From the NCBI GenBank assembly GCA_902493385.1, contig CABUPO010000003.1:62001-126000 (forward strand): 64,000 nucleotides of DNA, written 5' to 3'. Below the pieces are notes generated by a model, which saw nothing but the letters and a program-made list of their open reading frames with translations, made no database searches and was not told the DNA's origin. Source of the DNA: an uncultured Lachnospiraceae bacterium (GTDB lineage: Bacteria > Bacillota > Clostridia > Lachnospirales > Lachnospiraceae). The translations under genes were made by a program, and so were the position numbers. Shown piece by piece: positions 9,397-17,587 of the stretch (positions are counted from its first letter, which is position 1; each line of letters opens with the position of its first letter).

Positions 9397-10383
9397 ATGC
9401 GTACAAGACATTTTGTTATAATAACAATCAGTATATTTTTTATAATGTTGTTTGCCGGCTGTACGGACAAGCAGACTTTTCTTACTTATGACACAATGTC
9501 GGATAATATTAATTCGGCTGTTTCAGTTTCCGGGGGAGAATATCTGTATAAAGCTACGCCGTACAGCAGTAAAGTATGTGTTATTAAAAAAGAAGAAGTC
9601 GGCGCGGAAACTCTTGATGCCTTGTCGGCATCAGGGCTTCTTATGGTTGATATAGACGATAACCAGATGCTTTATGCCGACGGAATTTATGACAGGCTTT
9701 ACCCTGCAAGCCTTACAAAGCTCGCAACCGCTTTAGTATGTCTTAAATATGGCAATATGGACGACGACGTTAAAATAAGTTATACGGCTTCACATATATC
9801 AGAACCCGGAGCCAAAACATGCTTTTTGCAGGAGGGTGACGTAATTAATTTCAAGACGCTTCTCACTTCATTTCTTGTATATTCCGGAAATGACGCGGGA
9901 ATTGCGCTTACAGAGCATATAAGCGGCTCTGAAAAGGAATTTGTAAAGCTTATGAATAAAGAAGTAAAAGCTCTCGGCGCTGTGGGAACCCACTTTACTA
10001 ATTCACACGGACTTCATGATGAAAACCACTATACAACCGCATACGATATATACCTGATTTTAAATGAGCTTGCCGGATATGACGAATTTCTTGAAATGGC
10101 GTCCAAAAAAGAATATATAGCTGAATTCAAGGATGCGTCAGGCAATAAAATCAAAAAGGTATATGAAAGTACAATTAAATTCCTTACAGGCGAAAAAAAA
10201 CTGCCGAAAGGCTTTAAGATACTTGCCGGAAAAACAGGTACTACAATTGCGGCTGGCAATTGTCTGACACTTTTGGTTACAGGACCTGATTCCCACCGGT
10301 ATATTGCCGTATGCATGAAAGCATACTCATATGATTCGCTTTACTCTCAGATAAACGAACTGCTCGGCACAGCAGGAAAATGA
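9397..10383 (+). CDS. D-alanyl-D-alanine carboxypeptidase, predicted lipoprotein (peptidase S11)
   Basis: Low-molecular-weight PBP that trims the terminal D-Ala of peptidoglycan stems. Motifs: S105-L-T-K108, S163-G-N165 and K279-T-G281. The N terminus is a lipoprotein signal (hydrophobic run ending FAGC), so it should be anchored outside the membrane by a lipidated cysteine. It seems to lack the long C-terminal domain and amphipathic anchor of DacA, consistent with lipid anchoring instead. Start ATG 9397 has AAAGGAG eight bases upstream; the in-frame ATG at 9376 overlaps mgsA and lacks a site. It is the last gene of the operon. Confidence 0.92.
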   Translation: MRTRHFVIITISIFFIMLFAGCTDKQTFLTYDTMSDNINSAVSVSGGEYLYKATPYSSKVCVIKKEEVGAETLDALSASGLLMVDIDDNQMLYADGIYDRLYPASLTKLATALVCLKYGNMDDDVKISYTASHISEPGAKTCFLQEGDVINFKTLLTSFLVYSGNDAGIALTEHISGSEKEFVKLMNKEVKALGAVGTHFTNSHGLHDENHYTTAYDIYLILNELAGYDEFLEMASKKEYIAEFKDASGNKIKKVYESTIKFLTGEKKLPKGFKILAGKTGTTIAAGNCLTLLVTGPDSHRYIAVCMKAYSYDSLYSQINELLGTAGK

Positions 10384-10392
10384 TAATAATAT

Positions 10393-10426
10393 AAAACAGG
10401 TTCACAAACAATATGAACCTGTTTTA
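10393..10426 (+). terminator. Intrinsic terminator after the shape/division operon
   Basis: A 12-bp perfect inverted repeat (AAAACAGGTTCA and its complement) with a 10-base loop, ending in TTTT. It lies ten bases after the carboxypeptidase stop and could also stop transcription of the convergent DUF378 gene. Confidence 0.85.
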
Positions 10427-10456
10427 TACAGTACGCTGGTGCGCCGCATGCTTCTG

Positions 10457-10657
10457 TTATACATTTTTTCCTATTCTTCCGAAAAAGCTTAATGCATACA
10501 GTCCGCAAAGGCCAATGATGCCATATATTATACGGGAAAATGCAGTCAAATCTCCAAATATTGCTTTTACGAGATCAAATTTAAAAAAACCTACAAGTCC
10601 CCAGTTGATGGCGCCAATAACAACTAAGGCGAGAACAGTATAATCAAGAGCTTTCAT
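10457..10657 (-). CDS. Small DUF378 membrane protein
   Basis: A 66-residue protein with two hydrophobic helices and the signature VVIGAINWGLVGF near the N terminus, typical of DUF378 (YuzA-like) proteins. Function is unknown. The start is ATG 10657 preceded by AAAGGAGGT; the upstream ATG at 10678 would put the ribosome site inside the gene. It stands alone, convergent with the shape operon and divergent from the HlyD-like gene. Confidence 0.88.
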   Translation of the reverse strand: MKALDYTVLALVVIGAINWGLVGFFKFDLVKAIFGDLTAFSRIIYGIIGLCGLYALSFFGRIGKNV

Positions 10658-10730
10658 GATGCTACCTCCTTTACGCATTTACTTTCTTTATAAGTTTTCC
10701 CATATATGATATTTATTATGCTTAATTAAT

Positions 10731-10759
10731 TTGATATATTATCTACATTCTGTTATACT
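10731..10759 (+). promoter_or_regulatory. Promoter for the HlyD-like/yggS/sepF run
   Basis: TTGATA, 17-base spacer, TATACT, ending 37 bases before the ATG at 10797. Matches a SigA-type consensus with few mismatches. Confidence 0.7.
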
Positions 10760-10796
10760 ATATGATAATGTATTGTTATAATAACGAGGTGCAGTA

Positions 10797-12185
10797 ATGT
10801 CAAAAAGACGCAGAAAGCAATCTAATGTAATAAAATATAAAAGAACCGGTTTCAGTATCGGTTCCGTACTTTTTGTTATTATTTTACTTTATATTGTATT
10901 TGTTTCAGTTCATTTTTTAAGAAAAGACCCTATAAGTATATTTGAAGTCACTGAAAAGCAGATATATGACGATAACGAAACAGTCGGTATAGCGTTAAGG
11001 CAGGAGGAAGTATATACGGCTGATTCCACTGGATACATAGGATTTTATAACAGCAATAAAAGCAAGATTGCAAAAGGAGCAACTATATATACTCTCGATA
11101 AATCAGGTACATATAAGGATGAGCTTTCACAAATTACCGACTCATCAGATATTTCTGCTGAGAACATATCAGGAATCAGGACGGAGATAGCGTCATTTCA
11201 GAACAATTTTGATTATTCTGACTACAGCTCCATCAATAATTTCAAATACAGCCTTGAAAGCTCCGTACTTGCCCTTGTATCAGACAAGCTTATCAATAAG
11301 CTTTCACAGACCGTACAGAACACAGGCGGCTCGTCGTTTTCCATGTATAATGCAGGTACAAGCGGTATAATAACATACTGGACAGACGGACTTGAAGGTA
11401 TAACAGAAGACAGTATATCGGAGGACTGTTTTGACGAAAGCACGCACGAGAAGATACAGCTTAAGACGTCTGATTCCGTTTCGTCAGGCGAAAATGTGTG
11501 TAAAATTGTTACAGATGAACACTGGAACATTGTAATTAAAATTGATGAAAAGCAAAAACGCAAGCTAGAAGAAAAGGATTCGGTAAAAATCAGATTCGCA
11601 AAAGATAACTTTGAAACAACCGTTACATACAGGCTGTTTTCAAAAGACGGCAATGATTACGCCAGCCTTTCACTTAATAAATATATGTCTCGTTATCTTG
11701 ACGACAGATATATAAAGCTTGAGCTCATACTTAATTATGCCGAGGGCCTTAAGATACCTGTTTCATCCATTATAGAAAAGAACTGTTATATAATTCCTGT
11801 GCAGTATTTACAAAAAGGCGGAGAAAACAGCAGGGAAAGCCTTGAATATATTGTTACTGACGAGAATGGTGAAAAATCAGCCCACAATATAGATACATTT
11901 GCCTATAAAGACGATAACTATGTATATGTTGACGCTATGATTATAACCCCAGGAACACAGATAAGCGTTCCCGGAACAGATAAGACTGAAGCGGTACAGG
12001 AAATCAAGCCGCTAAAAGGAGTCTATAACGTTAATGAAGGCTACTGTGAATTCAAGCATATCGAAATAATATATGAAAATAAAGAATATTGTATTGTAAA
12101 AAAAGATATGGAATACGGACTTTCTGCATATGACCATATTGTCATTAATCCTGAAAAGATTAATGAAGATGATATTATATATTAA
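10797..12185 (+). CDS. HlyD-like membrane-anchored periplasmic-adaptor-type protein
   Basis: A 462-residue protein with a basic N terminus (MSKRRRK), one transmembrane helix at about residues 19-42 and a long extracytoplasmic part. The segment QEEVYTADSTGYIGFY followed by SKIAKGATIYTLDK has the barrel-sandwich/biotinyl-lipoyl look of HlyD-type adaptors, and a beta-barrel-like region follows. No partner ABC or RND pump is adjacent. The location directly upstream of yggS-sepF-divIVA suggests a cell-envelope or division role, but that is inference. Start ATG 10797 follows ACGAGGTG. Confidence 0.7.
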   Translation: MSKRRRKQSNVIKYKRTGFSIGSVLFVIILLYIVFVSVHFLRKDPISIFEVTEKQIYDDNETVGIALRQEEVYTADSTGYIGFYNSNKSKIAKGATIYTLDKSGTYKDELSQITDSSDISAENISGIRTEIASFQNNFDYSDYSSINNFKYSLESSVLALVSDKLINKLSQTVQNTGGSSFSMYNAGTSGIITYWTDGLEGITEDSISEDCFDESTHEKIQLKTSDSVSSGENVCKIVTDEHWNIVIKIDEKQKRKLEEKDSVKIRFAKDNFETTVTYRLFSKDGNDYASLSLNKYMSRYLDDRYIKLELILNYAEGLKIPVSSIIEKNCYIIPVQYLQKGGENSRESLEYIVTDENGEKSAHNIDTFAYKDDNYVYVDAMIITPGTQISVPGTDKTEAVQEIKPLKGVYNVNEGYCEFKHIEIIYENKEYCIVKKDMEYGLSAYDHIVINPEKINEDDIIY

Positions 12186-12197
12186 GAGGTGATAATA

Positions 12198-12905
12198 ATG
12201 GCATCTGAGGTTGATATAAAATCAAATCTTAGTAAAGTTTACGCCAATATTGAAAGAGCGGCAAAAAGGTCAGGAAGGAACGCTAAGGATATTACCCTGA
12301 TTGCCGTAAGCAAAACCAAGCCGGTTTCTATGATACAAGAATGCATAGACTCAGGCACAGTAATATTTGGTGAAAATAAGGCTCAGGAAATGGCTTCAAA
12401 AATAGCCACGCTTAATAATGACAGCCTTAACTGGCATTTTATCGGACATCTCCAGCGCAACAAGGTCAAATATGTTGTCGGAAATGCATGTATGATTCAT
12501 TCGGTAGACTCACAAAGACTTGCCGAGTCAATTAATGCTGAGGCAGTTAAAAAAGGGATAATATGCGATATTCTTATAGAGGTAAATATTGCAGATGAAG
12601 ACACAAAATTTGGTATAAAAGCAGAAGATATATATAATTTTATTGATGATATACTCGGGCTTTCTAATATTAAAATACGAGGGCTTATGACTATTGCGCC
12701 TTATGTCGATAATCCGGAAGATAATCGTATACATTTTAAACATTTACGTAATTTACTTGTTGACATTAATAATAAAAACATTGATAATGTGTATATGGAT
12801 GTCTTGTCAATGGGTATGACGGGAGATTATGAAGTCGCTGTAGAAGAGGGCGCTACAATGGTACGTGTTGGAACAGGAATATTCGGCGACAGAATATATG
12901 TCTAA
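12198..12905 (+). CDS. YggS-family pyridoxal-phosphate-binding protein
   Basis: PLP homeostasis protein (PLPBP/YggS/YlmE family), 235 residues. The PLP-lysine motif is IAVSKTKPV near residue 36, and HFIGHLQRNKVKY and SMGMTGDYEVAVEEGATMVRVGTGIFG are strongly conserved family blocks. It binds PLP and influences vitamin B6 and amino-acid balance rather than catalysing a known reaction. ATG 12198 is chosen because AAGAGGTG lies at the right distance; GTG 12189 sits inside that site. In Firmicutes it commonly precedes sepF, as here. Confidence 0.93.
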   Translation: MASEVDIKSNLSKVYANIERAAKRSGRNAKDITLIAVSKTKPVSMIQECIDSGTVIFGENKAQEMASKIATLNNDSLNWHFIGHLQRNKVKYVVGNACMIHSVDSQRLAESINAEAVKKGIICDILIEVNIADEDTKFGIKAEDIYNFIDDILGLSNIKIRGLMTIAPYVDNPEDNRIHFKHLRNLLVDINNKNIDNVYMDVLSMGMTGDYEVAVEEGATMVRVGTGIFGDRIYV

Positions 12906-12931
12906 TAAATATAAAGGAGAACAGCATTAAA

Positions 12932-13477
12932 ATGGCTAATATATTGAATAAATTCTTGGATTTTATGAAACTTGGCGAAGATGAAGATGAATATGATGAG
13001 GATTTTTATGTTGACGAGGAAGAGATAAAGCCTGTTTCCAATGTAAGCAGCAGACGAGCAAGCCAGGACAGAAAAAGAACATCTTCATACGACGACAAGG
13101 CTGCATATTCTGAACCTGCCAAAAAAGAACGTCCTGCACGAACGGAGCGGGAGCGTACGGCAAAGCTTGTTCCAATGCAGTCAGGCAAGAAAAAGGGGAT
13201 GACAGTCGCCATACAGAAACCAGGCGCATTTGAAGACAGCGAGGCGATATGCGATATGCTGATAAGAGGACAGGCTGTAGTTGTCAACCTCGAAGGCTTT
13301 AATCCTGATGACGCACAGCGTATTATGGATTTCCTTTCAGGATGTATATACGCGATGGACGGTAAACTCAATCAGATTGCCAAATATATATTCCTGTTTT
13401 CACCTGACGGTGTTGATGTTTCAGGAGATATTTCATTTGATGCAAGCGGAGTACCAACATTCAGCAGAGAATTTTAA
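12932..13477 (+). CDS. sepF: Cell division protein SepF
   Basis: FtsZ-bundling membrane anchor. The N terminus (MANILNKFLDFMKLG) is the amphipathic membrane helix, followed by an acidic and then basic disordered linker (about residues 17-80) and the C-terminal DUF552 domain with FEDSEAICDMLIRGQAVVVN and DAQRIMDFLSGCIYAMDG. Length 181 residues is normal. Start ATG 12932 follows AAAGGAGA, and yggS ends 26 bases upstream. Confidence 0.95.
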   Translation: MANILNKFLDFMKLGEDEDEYDEDFYVDEEEIKPVSNVSSRRASQDRKRTSSYDDKAAYSEPAKKERPARTERERTAKLVPMQSGKKKGMTVAIQKPGAFEDSEAICDMLIRGQAVVVNLEGFNPDDAQRIMDFLSGCIYAMDGKLNQIAKYIFLFSPDGVDVSGDISFDASGVPTFSREF

Positions 13478-13486
13478 TATATCAAC

Positions 13487-13518
13487 AAAAGAGTTACTGT
13501 ATATCAGATAACTCTTTT
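13487..13518 (+). terminator. Hairpin after sepF, weak or partial terminator
   Basis: A 10-bp perfect inverted repeat (AAAAGAGTTA and its complement) with a 12-base loop, ending CTTTT. The U-run is short and divIVA starts 25 bases later, so it may only attenuate or stabilise the upstream message. Confidence 0.55.
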
Positions 13519-13542
13519 AATTAATAAGGAGGATTAATACTA

Positions 13543-14307
13543 ATGCTTACACCTATAGAGATACATAATGCACAGCACAAGACAGGCCGAGGCTACAGCA
13601 AAAAAGAGATGGATGAATTTCTTGCAGACGTGGTTTCAAGCTATGAATCAATATACAAAGAAAACGTAGAATTAAAGAACAGCCTTTCAAAGCTTCAAGG
13701 TGAAATGGATTATTACAAATCTATGGAAAACACTTTACAGAAAGCGCTCGTCCTTGCTGAAAAGACATCAAAAGATACGATAGATACAGCTAATTCAAAA
13801 GCTGAAGTAATAGAAAAAGAAGCTGTGATGAAGGCTGATAAAATTATTAATTCCGCTAATTCACAGTATGATAACATAAGACAGAAGTGTCTGCAGCTTA
13901 TACAGCAGTACAATCAGTTCAAGATGCAGTTTAAGCAGATTGCAGTTAAACAGATAGATCTTCTTGACAGCGATTTTTATGAGATATACACTAACGACCT
14001 GACTCAGAGTCTTAATGAAGCGATTGATAATTCCCAAAAAGACAATAAAACAGAATCCGCTTCTGAGCATGAGCCAAAAGAGACGCAGGATGATACTCTG
14101 CAAGAAGAAACCAAAGCTGATGAAACGGTAAACGGAGCGAATCAGACAGAGAAAGCCGATTCCGCTGATTCTGATACAAAAGACATTCCGGCAATTGATT
14201 TGGATTCGCTCGATTCACTTCTTAACGACATCAGAACAGATTTTGTGAATAAAAACAATAATTCTGATTCCGAAAGTTCAAAATTTGAATTTTTAGACAA
14301 CGAGTAA
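13543..14307 (+). CDS. divIVA: DivIVA-domain protein
   Basis: Curvature-sensing coiled-coil protein of poles and septa. The N-terminal lipid-binding domain is clear (MLTPIEIHNAQHKTGRGYSK, then MDEFLADVVSSYE), and coiled coil runs through about residues 30-115. The last 90 residues are acidic and low-complexity (E, D, S, T, N), likely disordered. Start ATG 13543 after AAGGAGG. It follows sepF as in most Firmicutes. In the same genome as MinE it probably serves elongation or septum functions. Confidence 0.93.
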   Translation: MLTPIEIHNAQHKTGRGYSKKEMDEFLADVVSSYESIYKENVELKNSLSKLQGEMDYYKSMENTLQKALVLAEKTSKDTIDTANSKAEVIEKEAVMKADKIINSANSQYDNIRQKCLQLIQQYNQFKMQFKQIAVKQIDLLDSDFYEIYTNDLTQSLNEAIDNSQKDNKTESASEHEPKETQDDTLQEETKADETVNGANQTEKADSADSDTKDIPAIDLDSLDSLLNDIRTDFVNKNNNSDSESSKFEFLDNE

Positions 14308-14322
14308 TGCGAGGTATATATT

Positions 14323-15432
14323 TTGTTAGATAATATTAGGATAAATATGGATAATCGTCCTATTTATGATATATCGTTTAATAACGGCTTTGATAATCTT
14401 TCCAAAGTAATAAACGCTCTTAATATATCAGACAGGCGTATCTGTATCATTTCAGACTCTAATGTTGAAGGATATCATTTGGATGCAGTCAAAAGCGCCT
14501 TAACACCGTTATGCAGTAAAGTATACAGCTTTTCTTTTACTGCGGGCGAAGAGCAGAAAAACACTCATACAATCGAAGACATGTATTCTTATATAATAGA
14601 AAATCATTTTGACAGAAATGACATTATATTTGCACTGGGAGGCGGCGTAGTAGGAGATATGTCCGGTTTCCTTGCGGCTACATATCTAAGAGGCGTAAGA
14701 TTTGTACAGCTGCCTACGTCCCTTTTAGCTATGGTCGATTCAAGTATCGGCGGCAAGACGGGCGTTGATTTTAACGGCTATAAGAATATGGTCGGCGCAT
14801 TCCATATGCCGTCGCATGTTTATATCAATTTGGACACACTTAATACCCTGCCTGACAGAGAATATATATCCGGATTTGCAGAAATAATCAAGCATTCCAT
14901 AATAAAAGATAAGGAATATTTTAACTGCCTTGCCTGCAGCTCTGATAAAGCGCTTGACAGAAATCTAAGCACAATGTCTGAAATTATATATAAAAGCTGC
15001 CAAATCAAACAAAGTGTTGTAGAAGAGGATCCTACGGAAAAAGGCATACGCGCCCATCTTAATTTTGGACATACAATTGGTCATGCAATAGAAAAATACA
15101 TGAATTTCTCTATGCTGCATGGAGAATGCGTTGCTTTAGGATGCATAGCCGCGCTTTATATTTCATATAAAAGAAAGCTTATTACCAAAGAAGAATTTAA
15201 TGCATCTGTGGCATTATTTGACTCATATAAGCTTCCTGTAAAGCTGGACGGCATAAATGATTCAGATATAGATAATATTATTGCAATAACTAAAAATGAT
15301 AAAAAGGCTGACAGCAATCGGGTTAAGTTTGTACTTGTAAATGGAATTGGTAATGCATTTACAGACAAAACAGTAACTGATGAAGAGATGAAAGAAGCGA
15401 TTAGAATAATAACCGGAGGCAGATATGAATAA
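14323..15432 (+). CDS. aroB: 3-dehydroquinate synthase
   Basis: Second step of the shikimate pathway, converting DAHP to 3-dehydroquinate with NAD and a metal ion. Conserved blocks: ALGGGVVGDMSGFLAATYLRG (NAD binding), LPTSLLAMVDSSIGGKTGVD, EIIKHSIIKD and LNFGHTIGHAIE (metal histidines). Length 369 is typical. TTG start at 14323 with GCGAGG upstream, 15 bases after divIVA. Its presence between divIVA and lspA, away from other aro genes, is a lineage arrangement rather than a functional grouping I can explain. Confidence 0.95.
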   Translation: MLDNIRINMDNRPIYDISFNNGFDNLSKVINALNISDRRICIISDSNVEGYHLDAVKSALTPLCSKVYSFSFTAGEEQKNTHTIEDMYSYIIENHFDRNDIIFALGGGVVGDMSGFLAATYLRGVRFVQLPTSLLAMVDSSIGGKTGVDFNGYKNMVGAFHMPSHVYINLDTLNTLPDREYISGFAEIIKHSIIKDKEYFNCLACSSDKALDRNLSTMSEIIYKSCQIKQSVVEEDPTEKGIRAHLNFGHTIGHAIEKYMNFSMLHGECVALGCIAALYISYKRKLITKEEFNASVALFDSYKLPVKLDGINDSDIDNIIAITKNDKKADSNRVKFVLVNGIGNAFTDKTVTDEEMKEAIRIITGGRYE

Positions 15433-15946
15433 AAAGAATTACTTAAAAAAAAGCATTATTTTTATTCTGATATGCATTGTTTTAATATCAATAGACCAAA
15501 TTACCAAATATGCTGCGGTTAATTCTCTTTCGGACAAGACGGAGGTACTGATTAAGAATTTTCTTTCTTTCGAGCTTGTATATAATAACGGCGCTGCGTT
15601 CGGCATTCTTCAAAATCAAAGAACATTATTCTGCATAATTACAATTATTTTATGTATTATTATTGAGTTTATATATATAAAGCTGCCTTATAATGGCTAT
15701 ATACCGCTTAAAGCAGTTACCATAGGCATTTTCTGCGGCGCCTGCGGCAATCTGATTGACAGAATCCGTACCGGCTATGTTGTTGATTTTATTGCGCTTG
15801 ATTTTGGCTCATACAGCTTTCCGCGCTTCAATATAGCTGATATATACGTGACTGTATCAGCATTTGCTGCAATATTTTTATTGTTATTTATATATGATGA
15901 TGACAAGCTGCCGCATATTTTAAAAGGTGAACGTGATGGAACTTGA
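15425..15946 (+). CDS. lspA: Lipoprotein signal peptidase (signal peptidase II)
   Basis: Aspartic membrane protease that cleaves lipoprotein signal peptides after lipidation. Four transmembrane helices, 173 residues. Conserved motifs: YNNGAAFGI, the catalytic block GNLIDRIRTGYVVDFI, and RFNIADIYVTV carrying the second aspartate. The start overlaps aroB by 8 bases with GGAGGC upstream, and the 3' end overlaps rluD by 11 bases; the three genes are translationally linked. Confidence 0.95.
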   Translation: MNKKNYLKKSIIFILICIVLISIDQITKYAAVNSLSDKTEVLIKNFLSFELVYNNGAAFGILQNQRTLFCIITIILCIIIEFIYIKLPYNGYIPLKAVTIGIFCGACGNLIDRIRTGYVVDFIALDFGSYSFPRFNIADIYVTVSAFAAIFLLLFIYDDDKLPHILKGERDGT

Positions 15947-16886
15947 TACGCCCTGTATAATTACAATTTCTGAAAAAGAAGTCGACGTTAGAATTGACAA
16001 ATATCTTAATCAAAAACTGCCTGACGTCTCAAGAACTTATATACAAAAGCTTATAAAAGAAGGTTATATTACTATCAACAGCAAACAGGTAAAGCCTAAT
16101 TACAGGCTTATTGCAGATGATATTCTTTCAATCACATTTCCCGAACCGTCTGCGCCCGATATTATCCCTGAAAATATTCCCATCGATATAATTTACGAAG
16201 ATGATGATATTATAGTAGTAAATAAACCAAAAAACATGGTCGTGCATCCTGCTCCCGGCCATTATCAGGGTACTCTTGTCAATGCACTTTTAAACCATTG
16301 CGGCAATAATCTTTCTGGCATTAACGGTATATTAAGACCAGGAATCGTCCATAGAATCGATAAAGATACAACCGGCCTTGTCATTGCATGTAAAAATGAT
16401 GTTTCACATAATTTTATAGCGGAACAGCTTGCAGAACATTCTATAAAAAGAGAGTACCACGCCATAACATTCGGCGCACTGAGCAATGAAAATAACACAA
16501 TTGATACTAATATAGGCCGAAGCAGAAACGACCGTAAAAAGATGGCTGTAACAAATGAGCCTGAGGGTAAGCATGCAGTAACACACTACAATGTTTTTAA
16601 CAGCTTTGAATACAGGAATAATAAATATTCTTATATTGAATGCAGGCTTGAGACCGGCAGAACACATCAAATCAGAGTGCATATGTCTTATATCGGACAC
16701 CCGCTTTTAGGCGACACAGTATACGGCTATGCAAAGCAGCCGTTTAAAACAGACGGGCAGGTTCTACATGCAAAAACTCTTGGTATAATACATCCGAGAA
16801 CTAAAAAGTACATGGAATTTAATTCAGATTTACCGGATTATTTTAAAAAAATATTAAAAATTATAAGTAATGATGTTGACATTTAA
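15936..16886 (+). CDS. rluD: RluA-family 23S rRNA pseudouridine synthase (RluD-like)
   Basis: An S4 RNA-binding domain (VRIDKYLNQKLPDVSRTYIQKLIKEG) at residues 11-40 precedes the synthase domain with the catalytic-aspartate motif GIVHRIDKDTTGLVIACK near residue 130 and the C-terminal RTHQIRVHMSYIGHPLLGDTVYG. Likely modifies helix 69 of 23S rRNA. ATG 15936 follows AAAAGGTG; two GTG codons just upstream are also in frame. The lspA-rluD pairing is standard in Firmicutes. Confidence 0.93.
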   Translation: MELDTPCIITISEKEVDVRIDKYLNQKLPDVSRTYIQKLIKEGYITINSKQVKPNYRLIADDILSITFPEPSAPDIIPENIPIDIIYEDDDIIVVNKPKNMVVHPAPGHYQGTLVNALLNHCGNNLSGINGILRPGIVHRIDKDTTGLVIACKNDVSHNFIAEQLAEHSIKREYHAITFGALSNENNTIDTNIGRSRNDRKKMAVTNEPEGKHAVTHYNVFNSFEYRNNKYSYIECRLETGRTHQIRVHMSYIGHPLLGDTVYGYAKQPFKTDGQVLHAKTLGIIHPRTKKYMEFNSDLPDYFKKILKIISNDVDI

Positions 16887-16904
16887 TTTCTAATTTTGTA
16901 GAAT
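16876..16904 (+). promoter_or_regulatory. Promoter upstream of the BlaI-type repressor gene
   Basis: TTGACA, 17-base spacer, TAGAAT: an almost perfect SigA promoter. Its -35 box overlaps the last codons of rluD. It is about 98 bases before the repressor start. Confidence 0.75.
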
Positions 16905-16927
16905 TAAAGTGCTGTCTATAATATTGC

Positions 16928-16963
16928 TGTAGAAAACATATTTATTTGCAGTCTACAATTGTA
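16928..16963 (+). promoter_or_regulatory. Candidate BlaI/MecI-type operator
   Basis: TACAATTGTA at 16954-16963 is a perfect palindrome of the TACA-N2-TGTA form recognised by BlaI/MecI repressors. TGTAGA half-sites occur at 16898-16903 and 16928-16933, with a complementary TCTACA at 16952-16957. Placed between the promoter and the repressor gene, it suggests autoregulation. Confidence 0.6.
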
Positions 16964-17001
16964 TACAGTCGATATGTTTTTATTTACTGGAGGATTTACT
17001 T

Positions 17002-17391
17002 ATGACGAATAATGGGGAAGAAAAGCAAATACGGCTTCATGAGGGCGAGTTGAATGTTATGGAACTGTTATGGTCCAATAAAGAGCTCGCCGCAAAGGAT
17101 ATAGCTAAAATTATTAAAGAATATATCGGCTGGGAAAAAAATACAACATACACAGTTATCAAACGCCTTATTGATAAAGGCGCTGTTGAAAGAATTGAAC
17201 CTGGCTTCATATGCAGGTCAATTATATCAAAACGTGAAGTCCAGAAAATTGAAACAGAGGCATTATTCAGCAAATTATTTAACTCATCATTGAGTTCATT
17301 CTTTAATGAATATCTGAGACACAGAAAGCTCACAACTACAGAAATTTTCGAGATGAGAAAAATTGCAGATGAACAATCGTCAAGAAGATAA
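17002..17391 (+). CDS. BlaI/MecI/CopY-family transcriptional repressor
   Basis: A 129-residue winged-helix repressor. The N-terminal DNA-binding part reads LHEGELNVMELLWSNKELAAKDIAKII, then NTTYTVIKRLIDKGAVER, the typical recognition-helix block of the family. The C-terminal helices serve dimerisation. Start ATG 17002 follows CTGGAGG. Such repressors are usually paired with a BlaR1-type sensor protease (M56), but none is next to it; the neighbours are rluD and a recombinase. What it controls beyond itself cannot be told from this window. Confidence 0.9.
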   Translation: MTNNGEEKQIRLHEGELNVMELLWSNKELAAKDIAKIIKEYIGWEKNTTYTVIKRLIDKGAVERIEPGFICRSIISKREVQKIETEALFSKLFNSSLSSFFNEYLRHRKLTTTEIFEMRKIADEQSSRR

Positions 17392-17426
17392 TAGATGTGC
17401 CATTATAAGGTCATTTATAAGAATTT

Positions 17427-17476
17427 AAAGGCATCATATATTAAAAGCCTGCAAAGCAGATTATATGGTGCTTTTA
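17427..17476 (+). terminator. Terminator after the BlaI-type gene
   Basis: An imperfect hairpin (AAAGGCATCATAT against ATATGGTGCTTT, with G-U pairs) followed by CTTTTATTT. It separates the repressor from the recombinase gene, which has its own promoter. Confidence 0.6.
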
Positions 17477-17525
17477 TTTATCTCTCTTAGCTCTCTTGGA
17501 CAAACTCCAGTTTTTCATAAAGATA

Positions 17526-17554
17526 TTTACAAAAACGCCTCTGAATGCTATAAT
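17526..17554 (+). promoter_or_regulatory. Promoter of the tyrosine recombinase gene
   Basis: TTTACA, 17-base spacer, TATAAT, ending 33 bases before the ATG at 17588; nearly consensus. Confidence 0.75.
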
Positions 17555-17587
17555 TCAATATATATTATACTTAAGAGGTGAATAATT

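Noticed and set aside
13006..13371. Minus-strand 121-codon frame inside sepF
   Set aside because: Shadow of the SepF linker and domain; no start signal.
17392..17587. Search for a dif-like site next to the Xer-type recombinase
   Set aside because: No 11-6-11 type palindrome resembling known dif sequences was found in the gap.
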